A stretch of DNA of 64,000 bases from Pogonophryne albipinna. Its lineage: Eukaryota; Chordata; Actinopteri; Perciformes; Artedidraconidae. This document shows positions 11,401 to 21,951 of the stretch, one piece after another. The stretch spans positions 124,001 through 188,000 of the forward strand of contig JAPTMU010000156.1 in assembly GCA_028583405.1 (NCBI GenBank), read 5' to 3'. The translations under genes were made by a program, and so were the position numbers. The first letter of the stretch is position 1. Each line of letters begins with the position of its first letter. The notes beneath the pieces are model-generated. The model made no database searches and was not told the DNA's origin. It saw only the letters and a program-made list of their open reading frames with translations.

Positions 11401-11475
11401 AGTTTTCATTTTAACTGTATATGTATTTATGTTTTCTAGATTGACTTTCTCTCTTTCTCTGTCCGTCTGTTTTAG

Positions 11476-12540
11476 AAACCGAAAGGAAGAGAGAGACGTC
11501 ACAGCTGTCAGCAATGTGATGAATCCTTTACAAAATCTGGAAATTTAAAACGCCACCTGCTTATTCATACTGGAGAAAAACCGTACAGCTGTGAAGAGTG
11601 TGGCCAAACGTTCACTCAATCAGGTCATCTCAAAAGACATCAACGTATTCACGCTGGAGGAAAACCATACAGCTGTGAAGAGTGTGGGCAAACATTCACT
11701 CAATCAGGTCATCTCAAAAGACATCAACGTATTCACACAGGAGAAAAACCGTACAGCTGTGAAGAGTGTGGGAAAACGTTCACAACATCACATGCTCTCA
11801 AAACACATCAGCGTGGTCACACTGGAGAAAAAACATACAGCTGTGAAGAGTGTGGGAAAACATTTACAACATCACATGCTCTCAAAACACATCATCGTGG
11901 TCACACTGGAGAAAAAACATACAGCTGTGAAGAGTGTGGGCAAACATTCTCGTCATCGTATTATCTTAAATCACATCGCCGTATTCACACGGGAGAGAAA
12001 CCGCACAACTGTGAAGAGTGTTGCAAAACGTTCGCAACATCAGGTTCTCTCATAACCCATCAACGTATTCACACAGGAGAGAAACCTTACAGCTGTGAAG
12101 AGTGTGGGGAAACGTTCACTACATCAGGTCCTTTCATATCACATAAACGTATTCACACTGGAGAAAACCCGTACAGCTGTGAAGAGTGTGGGCTATCGTT
12201 CACTCAATCAGGTCATCTCAAAACACATCAACGTATTCACACAGGAGAGAAACCGTACAGCTGTGAAGAGTGTGAGCAAACGTTCACTCAATCAGTTCAT
12301 CTCAAAACACATCAACGTATTCACACAGGAGAAAAACCGTACAGCTGTGAAGAGTGTGGGAAAACGTTCACTCAATCAGGTGCTCTCAAAATACATCAAC
12401 GTATTCACACTGGAGCGAAACTGTACAGCTGTGAAGAGTGTGGGCTAACGTTCACAACATCAGGTGCTCTCAAAACACATCAACGTGTTCACACTGGAGA
12501 GATACCGTACTGGTGTGAAGAGATGCTGTTTTCTCCCTAA
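11476..12540 (+). CDS. C2H2 zinc-finger protein A, main exon (12 fingers)
   Basis: The acceptor CTGTTTTAG ends at 11475. From AAA at 11476 the frame is open for 354 codons to TAA at 12538, and joins in phase to the exon at 8468-8500 for a predicted 365-residue protein. It begins [14 protein letters not shown] and holds twelve C-x2-C...H-x3-H fingers with TGEKPY-type linkers, so it is a probable sequence-specific nuclear DNA-binding protein. Fingers 2 and 3 have the same helix (QSGHLKR), as do 4 and 5 (TSHALKT), a sign of recent finger duplication. A thirteenth finger breaks after YWCEE and reads into an unrelated tail. No KRAB, SCAN or BTB domain is present. Confidence 0.85.
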   Translation, partial: KPKGRERRHSCQQCDESFTKSGNLKRHLLIHTGEKPYSCEECGQTFTQSGHLKRHQRIHAGGKPYSCEECGQTFTQSGHLKRHQRIHTGEKPYSCEECGKTFTTSHALKTHQRGHTGEKTYSCEECGKTFTTSHALKTHHRGHTGEKTYSCEECGQTFSSSYYLKSHRRIHTGEKPHNCEECCKTFATSGSLITHQRIHTGEKPYSCEECGETFTTSGPFISHKRIHTGENPYSCEECGLSFTQSGHLKTHQRIHTGEKPYSCEECEQTFTQSVHLKTHQRIHTGEKPYSCEECGKTFTQSGALKIHQRIHTGAKLYSCEECGLTFTTSGALKTHQRVHTGEIPYWCEEMLFSP

Positions 12541-12542
12541 CC

Positions 12543-12573
12543 CAGTGGTTCTCAAACTTTTTCCGTCAGGCCC
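12543..12573. repeat. hAT terminus fragment
   Basis: CAGTGGTTCTCAAACTTTTT just after the stop codon matches the reverse complement of the right end of the hAT at 18019-20695. Only this end is present. Confidence 0.55.
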
Positions 12574-12589
12574 ATGTTAGTATCTAGAA

Positions 12590-12760
12590 AATATTCCTGA
12601 TGTTTTCAGTTTGATTCTGTTCTCTTTTGTTTAAATTATCAGAATTTACCAAAATAAAAAAGGCCTTAGAAACAGACTCACATCCCTGCATATTTTTTGT
12701 GTTTTTCAGCACATTATAAACATGTCATTCCCTTGTTTTAGGGCTGCTGACTGTTGGATG
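12590..12760 (+). other. 3' UTR homology with zinc-finger gene B
   Basis: GATGTTTTCAGTTTGATTCTG through TACCAAAATAAAAAA and ATAAACATGTCATTCCCTTG matches 55607-55725, downstream of gene B. AATAAA at about 12653 is a candidate polyadenylation signal. This supports an ancestral duplication that included exon 2 and its 3' flank. Confidence 0.65.
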
Positions 12761-12969
12761 AAATGTATCACTCAAATTTAAATTTTAATGAAAAATATAC
12801 TTTTTGACCTGGTTTGTTCCCAGTGAAGGACTCCAGCTCACAATGAGGTACCTGTTAAGCCCTAAGCCTGTTTTTCAGGTCTCAGGCTAAAAAATGACAT
12901 TCCCAGAACAAATGACTATATCTTCACTTCTAAAAAGGGTAGATTATTAATATTTTTTCTCAAAGCAAT

Positions 12970-13440
12970 GATAAACCTGTGAGTTGGATGTAGAAAAGTA
13001 TGAATCAATATAGATGTTTTTATTTTAAAGTAAATTCAGATTGAACATAGTAAAACAAATTAAATTATAGTTTCCGTCCAAAACAACCCCATTACTTATA
13101 GTGAAAACCACCCTGGAATTATGGGATAGTAGAAAAAAAGCTTTAGGAATCTAAACAAACTGCTAACATATAAGTACCCTGTATCAAGATTGATGCAAAA
13201 CAAATTAAATTAGACCTTTTTAGAGAGGTTTAGAAAAAAAGAACCACCTCTGGGGTCATTTGGGTGTATTTGCCATTTCTTTGGAACCCATCGGTCGATT
13301 TTGGTGATTGACAGCACTTTTTAACCGTTAGAGCCAATTGAATCGAGGGGGAAGTTCCTAAACCCACCTACACCTTACCATTGAGGAGTGAGAGTGATGC
13401 GCACGCAGCTTGCCCAAGCAGAAAGCTATGTTACGCTCTG
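12970..13440. repeat. Inverted repeat arm right of finger exon A
   Basis: Reverse complement of 10600-11045, starting ACCTGTGAGTTGGATGTAG at the inner end and ending near GCTTGCCCAAGCAGAAAGC at the outer end. Identity looks moderate with small indels. Confidence 0.7.
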
Positions 13441-14382
13441 AGAACTGAAAACTAGGCTTATTGCCATAACTATGATGATGGATTATCAGTAATCATTTCA
13501 AAGTGACAGAGACATTGGATTAACCTTCAGTAGCGTTTGTATGCGTTTTAATTTCATTGAACACAACTTCTTATCAGAAAACAGTAGATTTAAGACGTTT
13601 TTGCCAATTTGGCCCAGAAAAGCTAAGTTGTATGTTGTCTAGTTTCGCCTTCGCTGCCACGAGTTTTGGTTGCTCAGTGATGATACTTATACCATTGGAA
13701 TCTGTGGAATCTCAGCTTTCATATTCTATCTTGTTTGTGCAGATTCGATGAAGTATAACATATTTTTACCGTGAGTTAGCACTCTTTCACTTAGTGCTAA
13801 TTCAGAGGCTCGGCATTAGACTTGTGTTTTGTTTCGGTAAAATGGTTCATATAGTCAGTTAGCTGAGTTTCTTCCCGGTAAGTGGGTATGACACATTAAT
13901 AGGTTGTTAAATGTTAAGAAGCCCTGAGACACAGTTTTGTGAGAGAGAAAAAGCCCCATATCCCCTCAAAACACAAAAATATTCACGAAACTGTGTCTCC
14001 GGGCTTCTGTGTCATGAATTAATCAAGGAGATCTCCCCTCAACTACTGCGCGGATCAGACAGAAACGCTGCGCTCTCCCCAACCTTGCAGGTGCTGATTG
14101 CACTCAGATTTTACGCTAACGGGACCTTTCTTAAAAGTGTACAGCTTGCTTTTGAATGGAGAAGTTTGAGTGTTAAATTATATAGACCTGTGTTGCTTGT
14201 CAATAATTACTGTTTTGCATGTATTTATGTGGACGCGCATCTTAAGACTAGGCGCAGCTACGACCGAGACTAGTCAGGCTTGGTGCACTCGGTGTAAATT
14301 TAAATCACTAAGTCGGACGTTGCTAAGCCCGACGTTAGAGTTAAGACCTACTTTTTTACGCCCAGCTGGTTTCACTCCACTC
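13441..14382. other. Non-coding stretch with a small foldback
   Basis: At 13919-14007, AGAAGCCCTGAGACACAGTTT is mirrored by AAACTGTGTCTCCGGGCTTCT, giving a 90-bp hairpin-capable element. Open frames here (13557, 13911, 14170) have no recognisable domains and cross this hairpin, so I regard them as chance. Confidence 0.5.
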
Positions 14383-14482
14383 CAGGTGATCATGTAGAGC
14401 TGCAGGTGATCATGCAGAGCTGCAGGTGATCTTGTGGAGCTGCAGGTGATCGTGTAGAGCTGTAGGTTATCATGAAGAGCTG
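14383..14482. repeat. 20-bp minisatellite, 5 units
   Basis: Consensus CAGGTGATCATGTAGAGCTG repeats five times head to tail with a few substitutions per unit. Confidence 0.85.
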
Positions 14483-15004
14483 CGTGTCACCGTCACCAGC
14501 AGCTGATCCTGATCTCTGATATTACGCTAAGGGGAAATTATTTTTACCGGACATTTTGACCGGAGGGATTTCGATTTGCCGGTCATAGTCCGGTAATTAC
14601 CGGATAACGGAAACTCTGCCCTATATTACAAACAAAATCTCCGATTGAGAGATAATAAGGTAAAGATGACCTGCAAATATTGTGACTACTGTATACTCAC
14701 ACCCTACTGGAGGATAATGGTTGGAAATGTAAACTGCCATCATGTCTCTAGGCCTCTGTCCTTATTTCCCTGTTTTGTCTCGGCCAATAATCACATTAGC
14801 CCGTTGTCATTTCCCCTCCTGTCTGAGAGACCGGAGGGTGATCCTCTGATTGACCATTAAAACTGTCTCGGTCTATTGTTGATAGTTTTCTGCTCCTCTG
14901 CTGCTTAGCAACAAACATAATACATAGCCTTCTGGCTGACTGAACTTGAGGATACATTCAAAGTTCAAGACATGTTTTAATGATGACGCCACCAAAAGTG
15001 ATTT
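14483..15004. other. Non-coding stretch
   Basis: 14525-14630 holds repeated ACCGGA/CCGGT words that resemble a DNA transposon end. The rest shows no gene that I can support. Confidence 0.4.
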
Positions 15005-15768
15005 AAGTTAAAGTTAAAAAGTTAAAGCCTTTTATTGTCATTATACACAGAGTATAACGAGATTCAGAGTGCAACTCTGTCCCGGTGTGCAAAAAATACA
15101 AACAAATACATAACACTAAAAAACACGGCAATAGGACAGACAACATACAATCATACGGGGGAATAAATAGTTACAAATATTGATATAAAAATAGTATATA
15201 AAGTGCATTAAAAGTGTGTGTATGTGTGAGAATGGTTACAGTTATTGCATTATGTGTGGTGGTTGAGCAGCCTGACGGCCCAGGGGTAGAAACTGTTTTT
15301 GAGTCTGTTTGTCCGTGACTTGAAGCTCCTGTATCTCCTCCCAGAAGGCAGGAGAGAGAACAGTCCTTGACCTGGGTGAGAGCTGTCCTTTATTATTTTG
15401 TTAGCTCTGCTGAGGCAGCGGGAGGTGGAGATGTGTTCCAGAGAGGGCAGGGGGCAGCCGATGGTTTTCTCTGCCATCCTGATCACTCTCTGCAGGGCTT
15501 TCTTGTCCGCAGCTGAGCATCCTGCATACCACCCCGAGATGGAGTATGACAGCACGCTCTCAATGGTCGCCCGGTAGAAGGACACCAGCAGCTTCTTGTT
15601 CAGTCGGTTTCTCCGAAGCACCCTCAGGAAGTGTAGTCGCTGCTGGGCCTTCTTAACTGCTGCAGTGGTGTGTGCTGTCCAGCTGAGGCTCTCCGAGATG
15701 TGAACCCCCAGGAACTTAAAGGTGGAGACCCTCTGCACTCTCTCTCCATTGAGGTGAAGTTATCTCAG
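15005..15768 (-). pseudogene. LINE reverse transcriptase C-terminal fragment
   Basis: The minus-strand frame 15738-15250 (extends upstream through LNGERVQRV to a stop near 15758) reads the C-terminal part of a fish LINE RT: FKFLGVHISESLSW, FYRATIESVLSYSISGWY, SLLPSGRRYRS and a WAVRLLNHH end. The 3' UTR follows and ends with AATGACAATAAAAGGC near 15030, the usual signal for this family. The 5' side is cut exactly where the BEL/Pao LTR begins (15773), so the LINE was probably the insertion target. Confidence 0.75.
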
Positions 15769-15772
15769 TGGG

Positions 15773-16288
15773 TGTTAGAAATTGCATGTGTGTAACCCTC
15801 CTGTCCACAAGAGGCACTGTGTAGGGAAGCAGGTAGAAGTTCCTCACAGGCTATAAATAGAGGCCTGGATGAGGACTTCCTCCTCTTTGTCCTCAAACAC
15901 CCACACCAGGATTGAGTGTGTGGTAGCTGTTCGCCATGTGTCTTTTGATTTAACAATGTAAGTAGAATCCTCTTTGTAATTTTGATGTTTGCACTTGAGT
16001 AACCTCAATGGTATTGAACACATTTGTTGTTCAATGTAGTAATGAATATAATTTAGTTCCAATTTGATATAATTACGGCAGACATATTTGTTAACTTTAA
16101 TGTGCAAGTAATATAAGTATTATTTTAATGTGCAAATGCTGTAATCAGTTTGTTTCACTTTTTCTACTAGAACCATTGGCAACAGCTACCATCCCACCAA
16201 CTGAATACCCTGATAAAATAAAACAAAGAAGTTTAAACTCCTGTCTCCTGGTGGTTTGTGGCTCCAGTTTGAACAGTCATCTCCAACA
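15773..16288 (+). mobile_element. Probable 5' LTR of a BEL/Pao retrotransposon
   Basis: Begins TGTTAGAAATTGC and ends CATCTCCAACA, with a TATA-like CTATAAATAG at 15851-15860 and AATAAA at 16217-16222. Two bases later TGGTCCTTCGAGCCGG (16291-16306) fits a primer binding site complementary to a tRNA 3' end. The 3' LTR is not in the window, so the borders are inferred. Confidence 0.65.
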
Positions 16289-18016
16289 AATGGTCCTTCG
16301 AGCCGGAGACTGAGCCACACTCCACACAGTGACCAAATGACTGATTCCGGGACTGATGGCATGCAGACAATGGATGAACCCAACAATGGAGGTCAGGCCA
16401 TTTCTACTGAGAACATGGATGGATCCGAAGGTGTCCCAGACTTAACCCAGCTCTACTTACAAGAGGGCCCGTCTCAAACATCACCTAGGCCATCCACACC
16501 TGCTCATCAAACAGAGCTTAGCCTTTCATCTGAACCCTTATTGCCTACCCCTCATCTCATTCTGCAATCAGTATCCCTGGAAGTATTAGCCAAAGCCCCG
16601 ACAAAGCCAATTAGCCATCATGACCTAGGGGCTAGACCCAAAAGAGATGGACGGCCCCCTGATTACTATGGTTTTCCACCTCGCAAGGCAGCATCCCAAT
16701 TATCTCATAGTTTAAGGAGTAAGAGGACACACTTCAGCGAGTCGGCATCAAGTGTCCCTACAGGCTGCTCTGATACAAGTCGACATTCAAGAGGCAGCCG
16801 ACAAGCTCCTAATTTGAGTGATCTCCAAGCCAGTATTCTCCAGGAGAAGGGAAGAAAAGACGAGCTGTAGGAGCTTAAAAGACAGCAATTGGAGGATAAG
16901 CAGCTGGATGAAAAATGCAAGTTAATTGATGAAAGGGCCAGAGCTGCTCAGCAATGTCAAGAAAATGCACACAAAGAGAGAGAGAAAATGGTCAGACAGG
17001 TTGAAATGAACAGACGTATTCGTACTAAAGAACAAGAGCTTGAGTCAGCACAACTTGTCACTAGTTTCATAAAACACAATCTTTCTGAAGAGGATGGAGG
17101 AGCCTACAATCTCATCTCTTCATGGAAATGGAGCAACGTCTTCTTTTTATGATCTGCCTCCATCCAGGATATTCACTCCTGCCCCCCCCAAACTTGACAT
17201 ATGCTGACTCTCGCTCTCATTTAGCTTTAGCTCCCCTGCTTCCCCAACTTAGCCTTTCCAGAGGACTACCTAAGGCCTCCCAAATCATTCCCAGGCCTCA
17301 ACCAATACAGCAAAGCTTATACACTGCCCAGGCTCCCTCTCTTCCCTCAGCAGCTACTGCTGAAACTGCAGCAACGTCAACTCCCCATGTGGCTTCCCAA
17401 GCTTTAGCTTCGTCCTTTCACCCTGCATCTGCTACAGTAATGCCCCGCACCCTTTCTATTCACCATGGACCTGTGACCCCGGTCACTGCTGAAGCCCCTA
17501 ACAATATGACATCCATGCCTGGTAGTGAACAACCTACCTTTACCGGTAGTCTACAGCCAACGCAAGCCATGTCCTCCCAGCAACAATCTGTTTACCCGCA
17601 TGTTCAATTCCCAAATGTTACAGATCTGTTGATAGCCTCTGTATATGGTATACCAAGACCCTCTATCCCTGTGTTCAAAAGTGGTCGAGAGAAGGATTTT
17701 GCCTTCATGAAAATGGCCCTAGACAATATCCTTGACCATCATCCCCATCTTACAGAGCAGTATAAATATAAAATACTCTTGGAACATGTTCAGCACCCAG
17801 GAGCTAGCAAATTAGCCAGATCCAGCATGCATGATGCAAGACCATATTCCACTGCCCTCTTAGCACTCAAAGAAAAGTATGGTCAGCCAAGGCTGCTAGT
17901 TCAGAGAGAAATAGGTGAAATACTAAATGCCCCCATTGTTCGCATTAATAACGTGGAAGACTTTGATAATCTTTCCCTGTCTATCCATGCTCTAGTTGGA
18001 ATACTGCTGTCCCTAG
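16256..18016 (+). pseudogene. BEL/Pao gag, 5' part, broken
   Basis: The first frame (to 16870) carries the N-terminal signature RPKRDGRPPDYYGF of fish BEL/Pao gag. An in-frame TAG at 16868-16870 interrupts it, and the same frame continues from 16871 as a charged coiled-coil-like stretch (ERARAAQQCQ). A frameshift near 17110-17130 moves to the frame 17122-18018, which is Pro/Ser rich and then has a conserved capsid-like block (YKYKILLEHVQHPGASKLAR). The hAT at 18019 splits the gene; the rest resumes at 20704. Gag would package the retroelement RNA. Clearly inactive. Confidence 0.8.
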
Positions 18017-18366
18017 AGCAGTGGTTCTCAAAGTGGGGGGCGCAGAGGCATGCCAGGGGGGGCGCGAGAGACCAGGAGGAAAAACGCTTATAAAAAAAAA
18101 AAGAATCATAAATTGAAAAATTATTTATTCGAAAATAATATGATGCAGTACTATTACGTCTGGGTCTCTGTGTTTCATTAAAGCTTGGCTCTGTGTGTGT
18201 GTGAAACGAGCCATTTTGTGTGCGCGAGAGAGAGAGAGCGCACCGGTACCGGAGATCGTTGTTGTTAGCTTCTGGTGCTAGCGAGCTACGCTAACGGATA
18301 TAAGGAGTTTTTTCAACAACAAAGTGGAGGAGAGCTCTCCTGTCAGACTGAGAGACTCAGTGAGCT

Positions 18367-18770
18367 AAAGGACTCTCTCAGTGTTTAGATAGTTTACTTT
18401 AGTCTAAGTTATCTCAGTGGGTCTCAAACGTTTTGGTCACGATTAATGTAAACAATTATTTCCGAGGCACACGTTTATATATATCATTATAGTTGAAAAA
18501 AAATAAGAGAATAAATGAAAAACAGGTATGAAATACTATATGACAGTAAAACAAGAATAACGTTTAAAAGCATGATTTGTAAAATATCCATAAAGAAAAA
18601 GTAAATCTGTACAGTTCTGTTTCATAGGTGTTGAAAGAGGTATCCATAGATCTCTTCATTTTGCTCTCAAAGTGCACCAGATTGATGCTTTTAACTTCAA
18701 TATTTAAAAATAAATCTTCCCGGGGGAGCTTGCCCCCGGACCCCCCTATGTGAGGTCCACACATCACCTA
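18367..18770. repeat. hAT interior repeat, copy 1
   Basis: GTGTTTAGATAGTTTACTTTAG, TACAGTTCTGTTTCATA, GCACCAGATTGATGC and a GC-rich GAGCTTGCCCCCGGACCCCC motif occur here and again in order at 31902-32445. This is a shared element body. Confidence 0.75.
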
Positions 18771-18802
18771 TAAAAATAACACTCGACTCCTGCTTACACC
18801 TA

Positions 18803-20412
18803 CAGTGGGCCAAAAAAGTATTTAGTCAGCCACCAATTGTGCAAGTTGTCCCACTTAAAAAGATGAGAGAGGCCTGTAATTTTCATCCTAGGTATACCTC
18901 AACTATGAGAGACAAAATGAGGAAAAAAAATCCAGAAAATCACATTGTCTGATTTTTAAAGAATTTATTTGCAAATTATGGTGGAAAATAAGTATTTGGT
19001 CAATAACAAAAGTTCATCTCAATACTTTGTTATATACCCTTTGTTGGCAATGACAGAGGTCAAACGTTTTCTGTAAGTCTTCACAAGGTTTTCACACACT
19101 GTTGCTGGTATTTTGGCCCATTCCTCCATGCAGATCTCCTCTAGAGCAGTGATGTTTTGGGGCTGTCGCTGGGCAACACGGACTTTCAACTCCCTCCAAA
19201 GATTTTCTATGGGGTTGAAATCTGGAGACTGGCTAGGCCACTCCAGGACCTTGAAATGCTTCTTACGAAGCCACTCCTTCGTTGCCCGGACGGTGTGTTT
19301 GGGATCATTGTCATGCTGAAAGACCCAGCCACGTTTCATCTTCAATGCCCTTGCTGATGGAAGGAGGTTGTCACTGAAAATCTCACGATACATGGCCCCA
19401 TTCATTCTTTCCTTTACACGGATCAGTCGTCCTGGTCCCTTTGCAGAAAAACAGCCCCAAAGCATGATGTTTCCACCCCCATGTCTCACAGTAGGTATGG
19501 TGTTCTTTGGATGCAACTCAGCATTCTTTCTCCTCCAAACACGTCTAGTTGAGTTTTTACCAAAAAGTTCTATTTTGGTTTCATCTGACCATATGACATT
19601 CTCCCAATCCTCTTCTGGATCATCTAAATGCTCTCTAGCAAACTTCAGACGGGCCTGGACATGTACTGGCTTAAGCAGGGGGACACGTCTGGCACTGCAG
19701 GATTTGAGTCCCTGGCAGCATAGTGTGTTACTGATGGTTGCCTTTGTTACTTTGGTCCCAGCTCTCTGCAGGTCATTGACTAGGTCCCCCCGTGTGGTTC
19801 TGGGATTTTTGCTCACCGTTCTTGTGATCATTTTGACCCCACGGGGTGAGATTTTGCGTGGAGCCCCAGATCGAGGGAGATTATCAGTGGTCTTGTATGT
19901 CTTCCATTTTCTAATAATTGCTCCCACAGTTGATTTCTTCACACCAAGCTGCGGTAAGCAGGTATTGCAGATTCAGTCTTCCCAGCCTGGTGCAGGTCTA
20001 CAATTTTGTTTCTGGTGTCCTTTGACAGCTCTTTGGTCTTGGCCATAGTGGAGTTTGGAGTGTGACTGTTTGAGGTTGTGGACAGGTGTCTTTTATACTG
20101 ATAACAAGTTCAAACAGGTGCCATTAATACAGTTAACGAGTGGAGGACAGAGGAGGCTCTTAAAGAAGAAGTTACAGGTCTGTGAGAGCCAGAAATCTTG
20201 TTTGTTTGTAGGTGACCAAATACTTATTTTACCGAGGAATTTACCAATTAATTCATTAAAAATCCTACAATGTGATTTCCTGGATTCTTTCCCCGCATTC
20301 TGTCTCTCATAGTTGAAGTGTACCTAGGATGAAAATTACAGGCCTCTCTCATCTTTTTAAGTGGGAGAACTTGCACAATTGGTGGCTGACTAAATACTTT
20401 TTTGCCCCACTG
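18803..20412 (-). mobile_element. Tc1/mariner element, nearly complete
   Basis: Inverted ends CAGTGGGCCAAAAAAGTATT and (reverse complement) CAGTGGGGCAAAAAAGTATT extend for over 100 bp (GTCAGCCACCAATTGTGCAA is shared). TA lies at both borders (18801-18802, 20413-20414), the standard Tc1 target duplication. It is nested in the hAT. Confidence 0.95.
19019..20048 (-). pseudogene. Tc1 transposase, N-terminally frameshifted
   Basis: The minus-strand ATG at 20048-20046 opens MAKTKELSKDTRNKIVDLHQ, but a short insertion/indel near 19965-19985 throws the frame. From 19942 the frame is open for 307 codons. It holds the paired HTH region ([12 protein letters not shown] onward), then the catalytic triad: D120 in WSDETK, D211 in QHDNDPKH and E246 in NPIENLW, with DD34E spacing. 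The catalytic residues are intact; only the N-terminal DNA-binding part is broken. The enzyme would cut and paste elements at TA. Confidence 0.9.
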
Positions 20413-20703
20413 TATATGCCGTGAGCTGATTATCGAGCCTTCATTGTAACTGTCACACTGTGTATATGCGTGTGGATTGTTGCAGTAGAAAATTCCTGAA
20501 AATACTGTCGCAACCGGTACATTAATGGGAAACCCTAAATGTTTGAGCACCCTCTATGAAACGTCAAGCTACCCCACAGCACCCCCAAAACAAATCTCTG
20601 GCGCCGCCACTGAGCCTGACTATTTGTGTTGGGGGGGCCCGACTTTTTTTTTTCTCCAAAGGGGGGGGCTGACAGAAAAAGTTTGAGAACCACTGCCCTA
20701 GAG

Positions 20704-21212
20704 GGTCCTGATAGGTGCGAATTAAGATGTGGTTCCCATGTGGACAGACTCCTCAGTAAACTCCCTGTGCAGTACAGAGATGGATTTGTTGAGCACTGCA
20801 TTAATCGTGGCATTCTAACTGCACAAGCAACCCAAACCTATACCTTCATTGACCTATAAAAATGGCTACAGTTGAAATCCAGAGCTAAACGCATCGCAGA
20901 GAGAGCTGTTGAGCTCCACAGACAAGAGAAACCATGGACTGGAAAGGAATGCCAGCCCCCCCGACAAGTCTCCTCTATCTACCTCTCAACAGCATCGGAA
21001 ATGGATGGCACACCAAAATACTACACCAAAGAAAGGATGAATGTTGAAAGGCCTAAGCCCTACTGCCCTTACTGTAACGTTAGAGACCATTTCCTTGGTT
21101 CATGCACAGAATGCAAAGGACTCTCCAAAATAAACATTTCAAAATGGATCAAAGAGAAAGGCAGATGCATTAAATGCAGAAGAATCCATAAAATGGACTG
21201 TGAAGCTGACAA
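20704..21212 (+). pseudogene. BEL/Pao gag, 3' part with zinc knuckle
   Basis: After the hAT and its duplication the gag frame resumes (CGSHVDRLLSKLPVQYR), with a second in-frame TAA at 20857-20859. The frame goes on through KSRAKRIAERAVE to a cysteine-rich region (YCPYCNVRDHFLGSC ... CIKCRRIHKMDC) typical of the gag-protease junction. It is cut at 21212 by a 739-bp insertion. Confidence 0.8.
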
Positions 21213-21951
21213 TTGAGCGGCCCGACCAAGCAAGGAGGCAGAGGCAGAACGTCCAAAATTATAACACGGTGTGGGCATTTATTAAAATCATGTGCACATA
21301 GTTCACAGCCTCAATCCTGCTGTTCTCCCTGAACACATCCTGCAGCCACAAGGATCTCTCACACACTACCAGCCAGCACCAAACAGGAAACACAGAGCCT
21401 AAATCCCCACATGTGCATTAAAGCCAACAAGACACAGGTGGGGGGGGAGGAGACAACACAGGGCACCAGGTGAACATAATCAGGAGCAACAGACAAAACG
21501 GGAGGGGGAACACTTTTCAAACACAAACATATAACTGAACAGAATTACACACATACAAACCCAACTAAACACAGTCAGCACTTGTACAATTAATGCCACT
21601 TAACGCTATGATTTCTACACCCTCACATATTATTTGCACCCGGATTATTCTTAACCGCTGTCATTCTACACCAGCATTACCACTTTCGGCGCTCTCGCTA
21701 ACTCCCCTATCTTGTCAGGCGGAGCCGAGGACCCGACCAGCACCTGCCAGACGACATTTCAAATAATACGGTTTAATCCTTTAATAAATACTATCTCAAT
21801 AATTAGTATAAATTATATAAAATGTGCAAATATGCCATGCCAAACGGTACTGTGCAATCACGCTAATAAAGGGCAAACTGTTCACTAAAGTGCTGAGTTA
21901 CAAGGCCCCGAAGCCGTCAGTCCACAGTGACGAAGTTACCTTGGTCACATG
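21213..21951. mobile_element. 739-bp insertion flanked by GACAA, possible solo LTR
   Basis: GACAA lies at 21208-21212 and 21952-21956, and removing the insert restores a continuous gag-protease frame. On the minus strand the insert starts near TGTGACCAAGG, carries TTTTAATAAATGCCCAC near its end and closes near GGGCCGCTCA, which would fit a solo LTR read on the minus strand. The ends do not meet the TG...CA rule exactly at the duplication (one or two extra bases), so another element type is possible. Confidence 0.65.

Larger units (their letters stand above)
18019..20695. mobile_element. hAT transposon with 8-bp duplication CCCTAGAG
   Basis: Ends are CAGTGGTTCTCAAAGTGGGG and, in reverse complement, CAGTGGTTCTCAAACTTTTT. 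CCCTAGAG flanks both sides (18011-18018 and 20696-20703), the 8-bp duplication expected of hAT. The element interrupts BEL/Pao gag. Its own interior (18100-18800, 20415-20690) has no transposase, only repeat sequence also found at 31895-32445. A Tc1 element is nested at 18803-20412. Confidence 0.93.

Noticed and set aside
11591..12448. Two Lys/Ser/His-rich open frames over finger exon A (154 and 117 codons)
   Set aside because: They are the +1/+2 shadow of the C2H2 repeats; the finger frame is open throughout and has the zinc ligands.
13911..14273. 120-codon frame
   Set aside because: Runs through a 90-bp inverted repeat (13919-14007) and has no recognisable family.
15755..15772. Shared TTATCTCAGTGGGT at 15760 and 18411 as evidence of a common element
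   Set aside because: Only 14 bases match and the contexts differ (LINE 5' edge and hAT body); probably chance.
19368..20048. 226-codon plus-strand frame over the Tc1
   Set aside because: Antisense of the transposase; no domain.
18019..20695. Single continuous gene through BEL/Pao gag into 18093
   Set aside because: The last 25 codons of that frame are hAT terminus sequence; the target duplication shows the true gag continuation at 20704.
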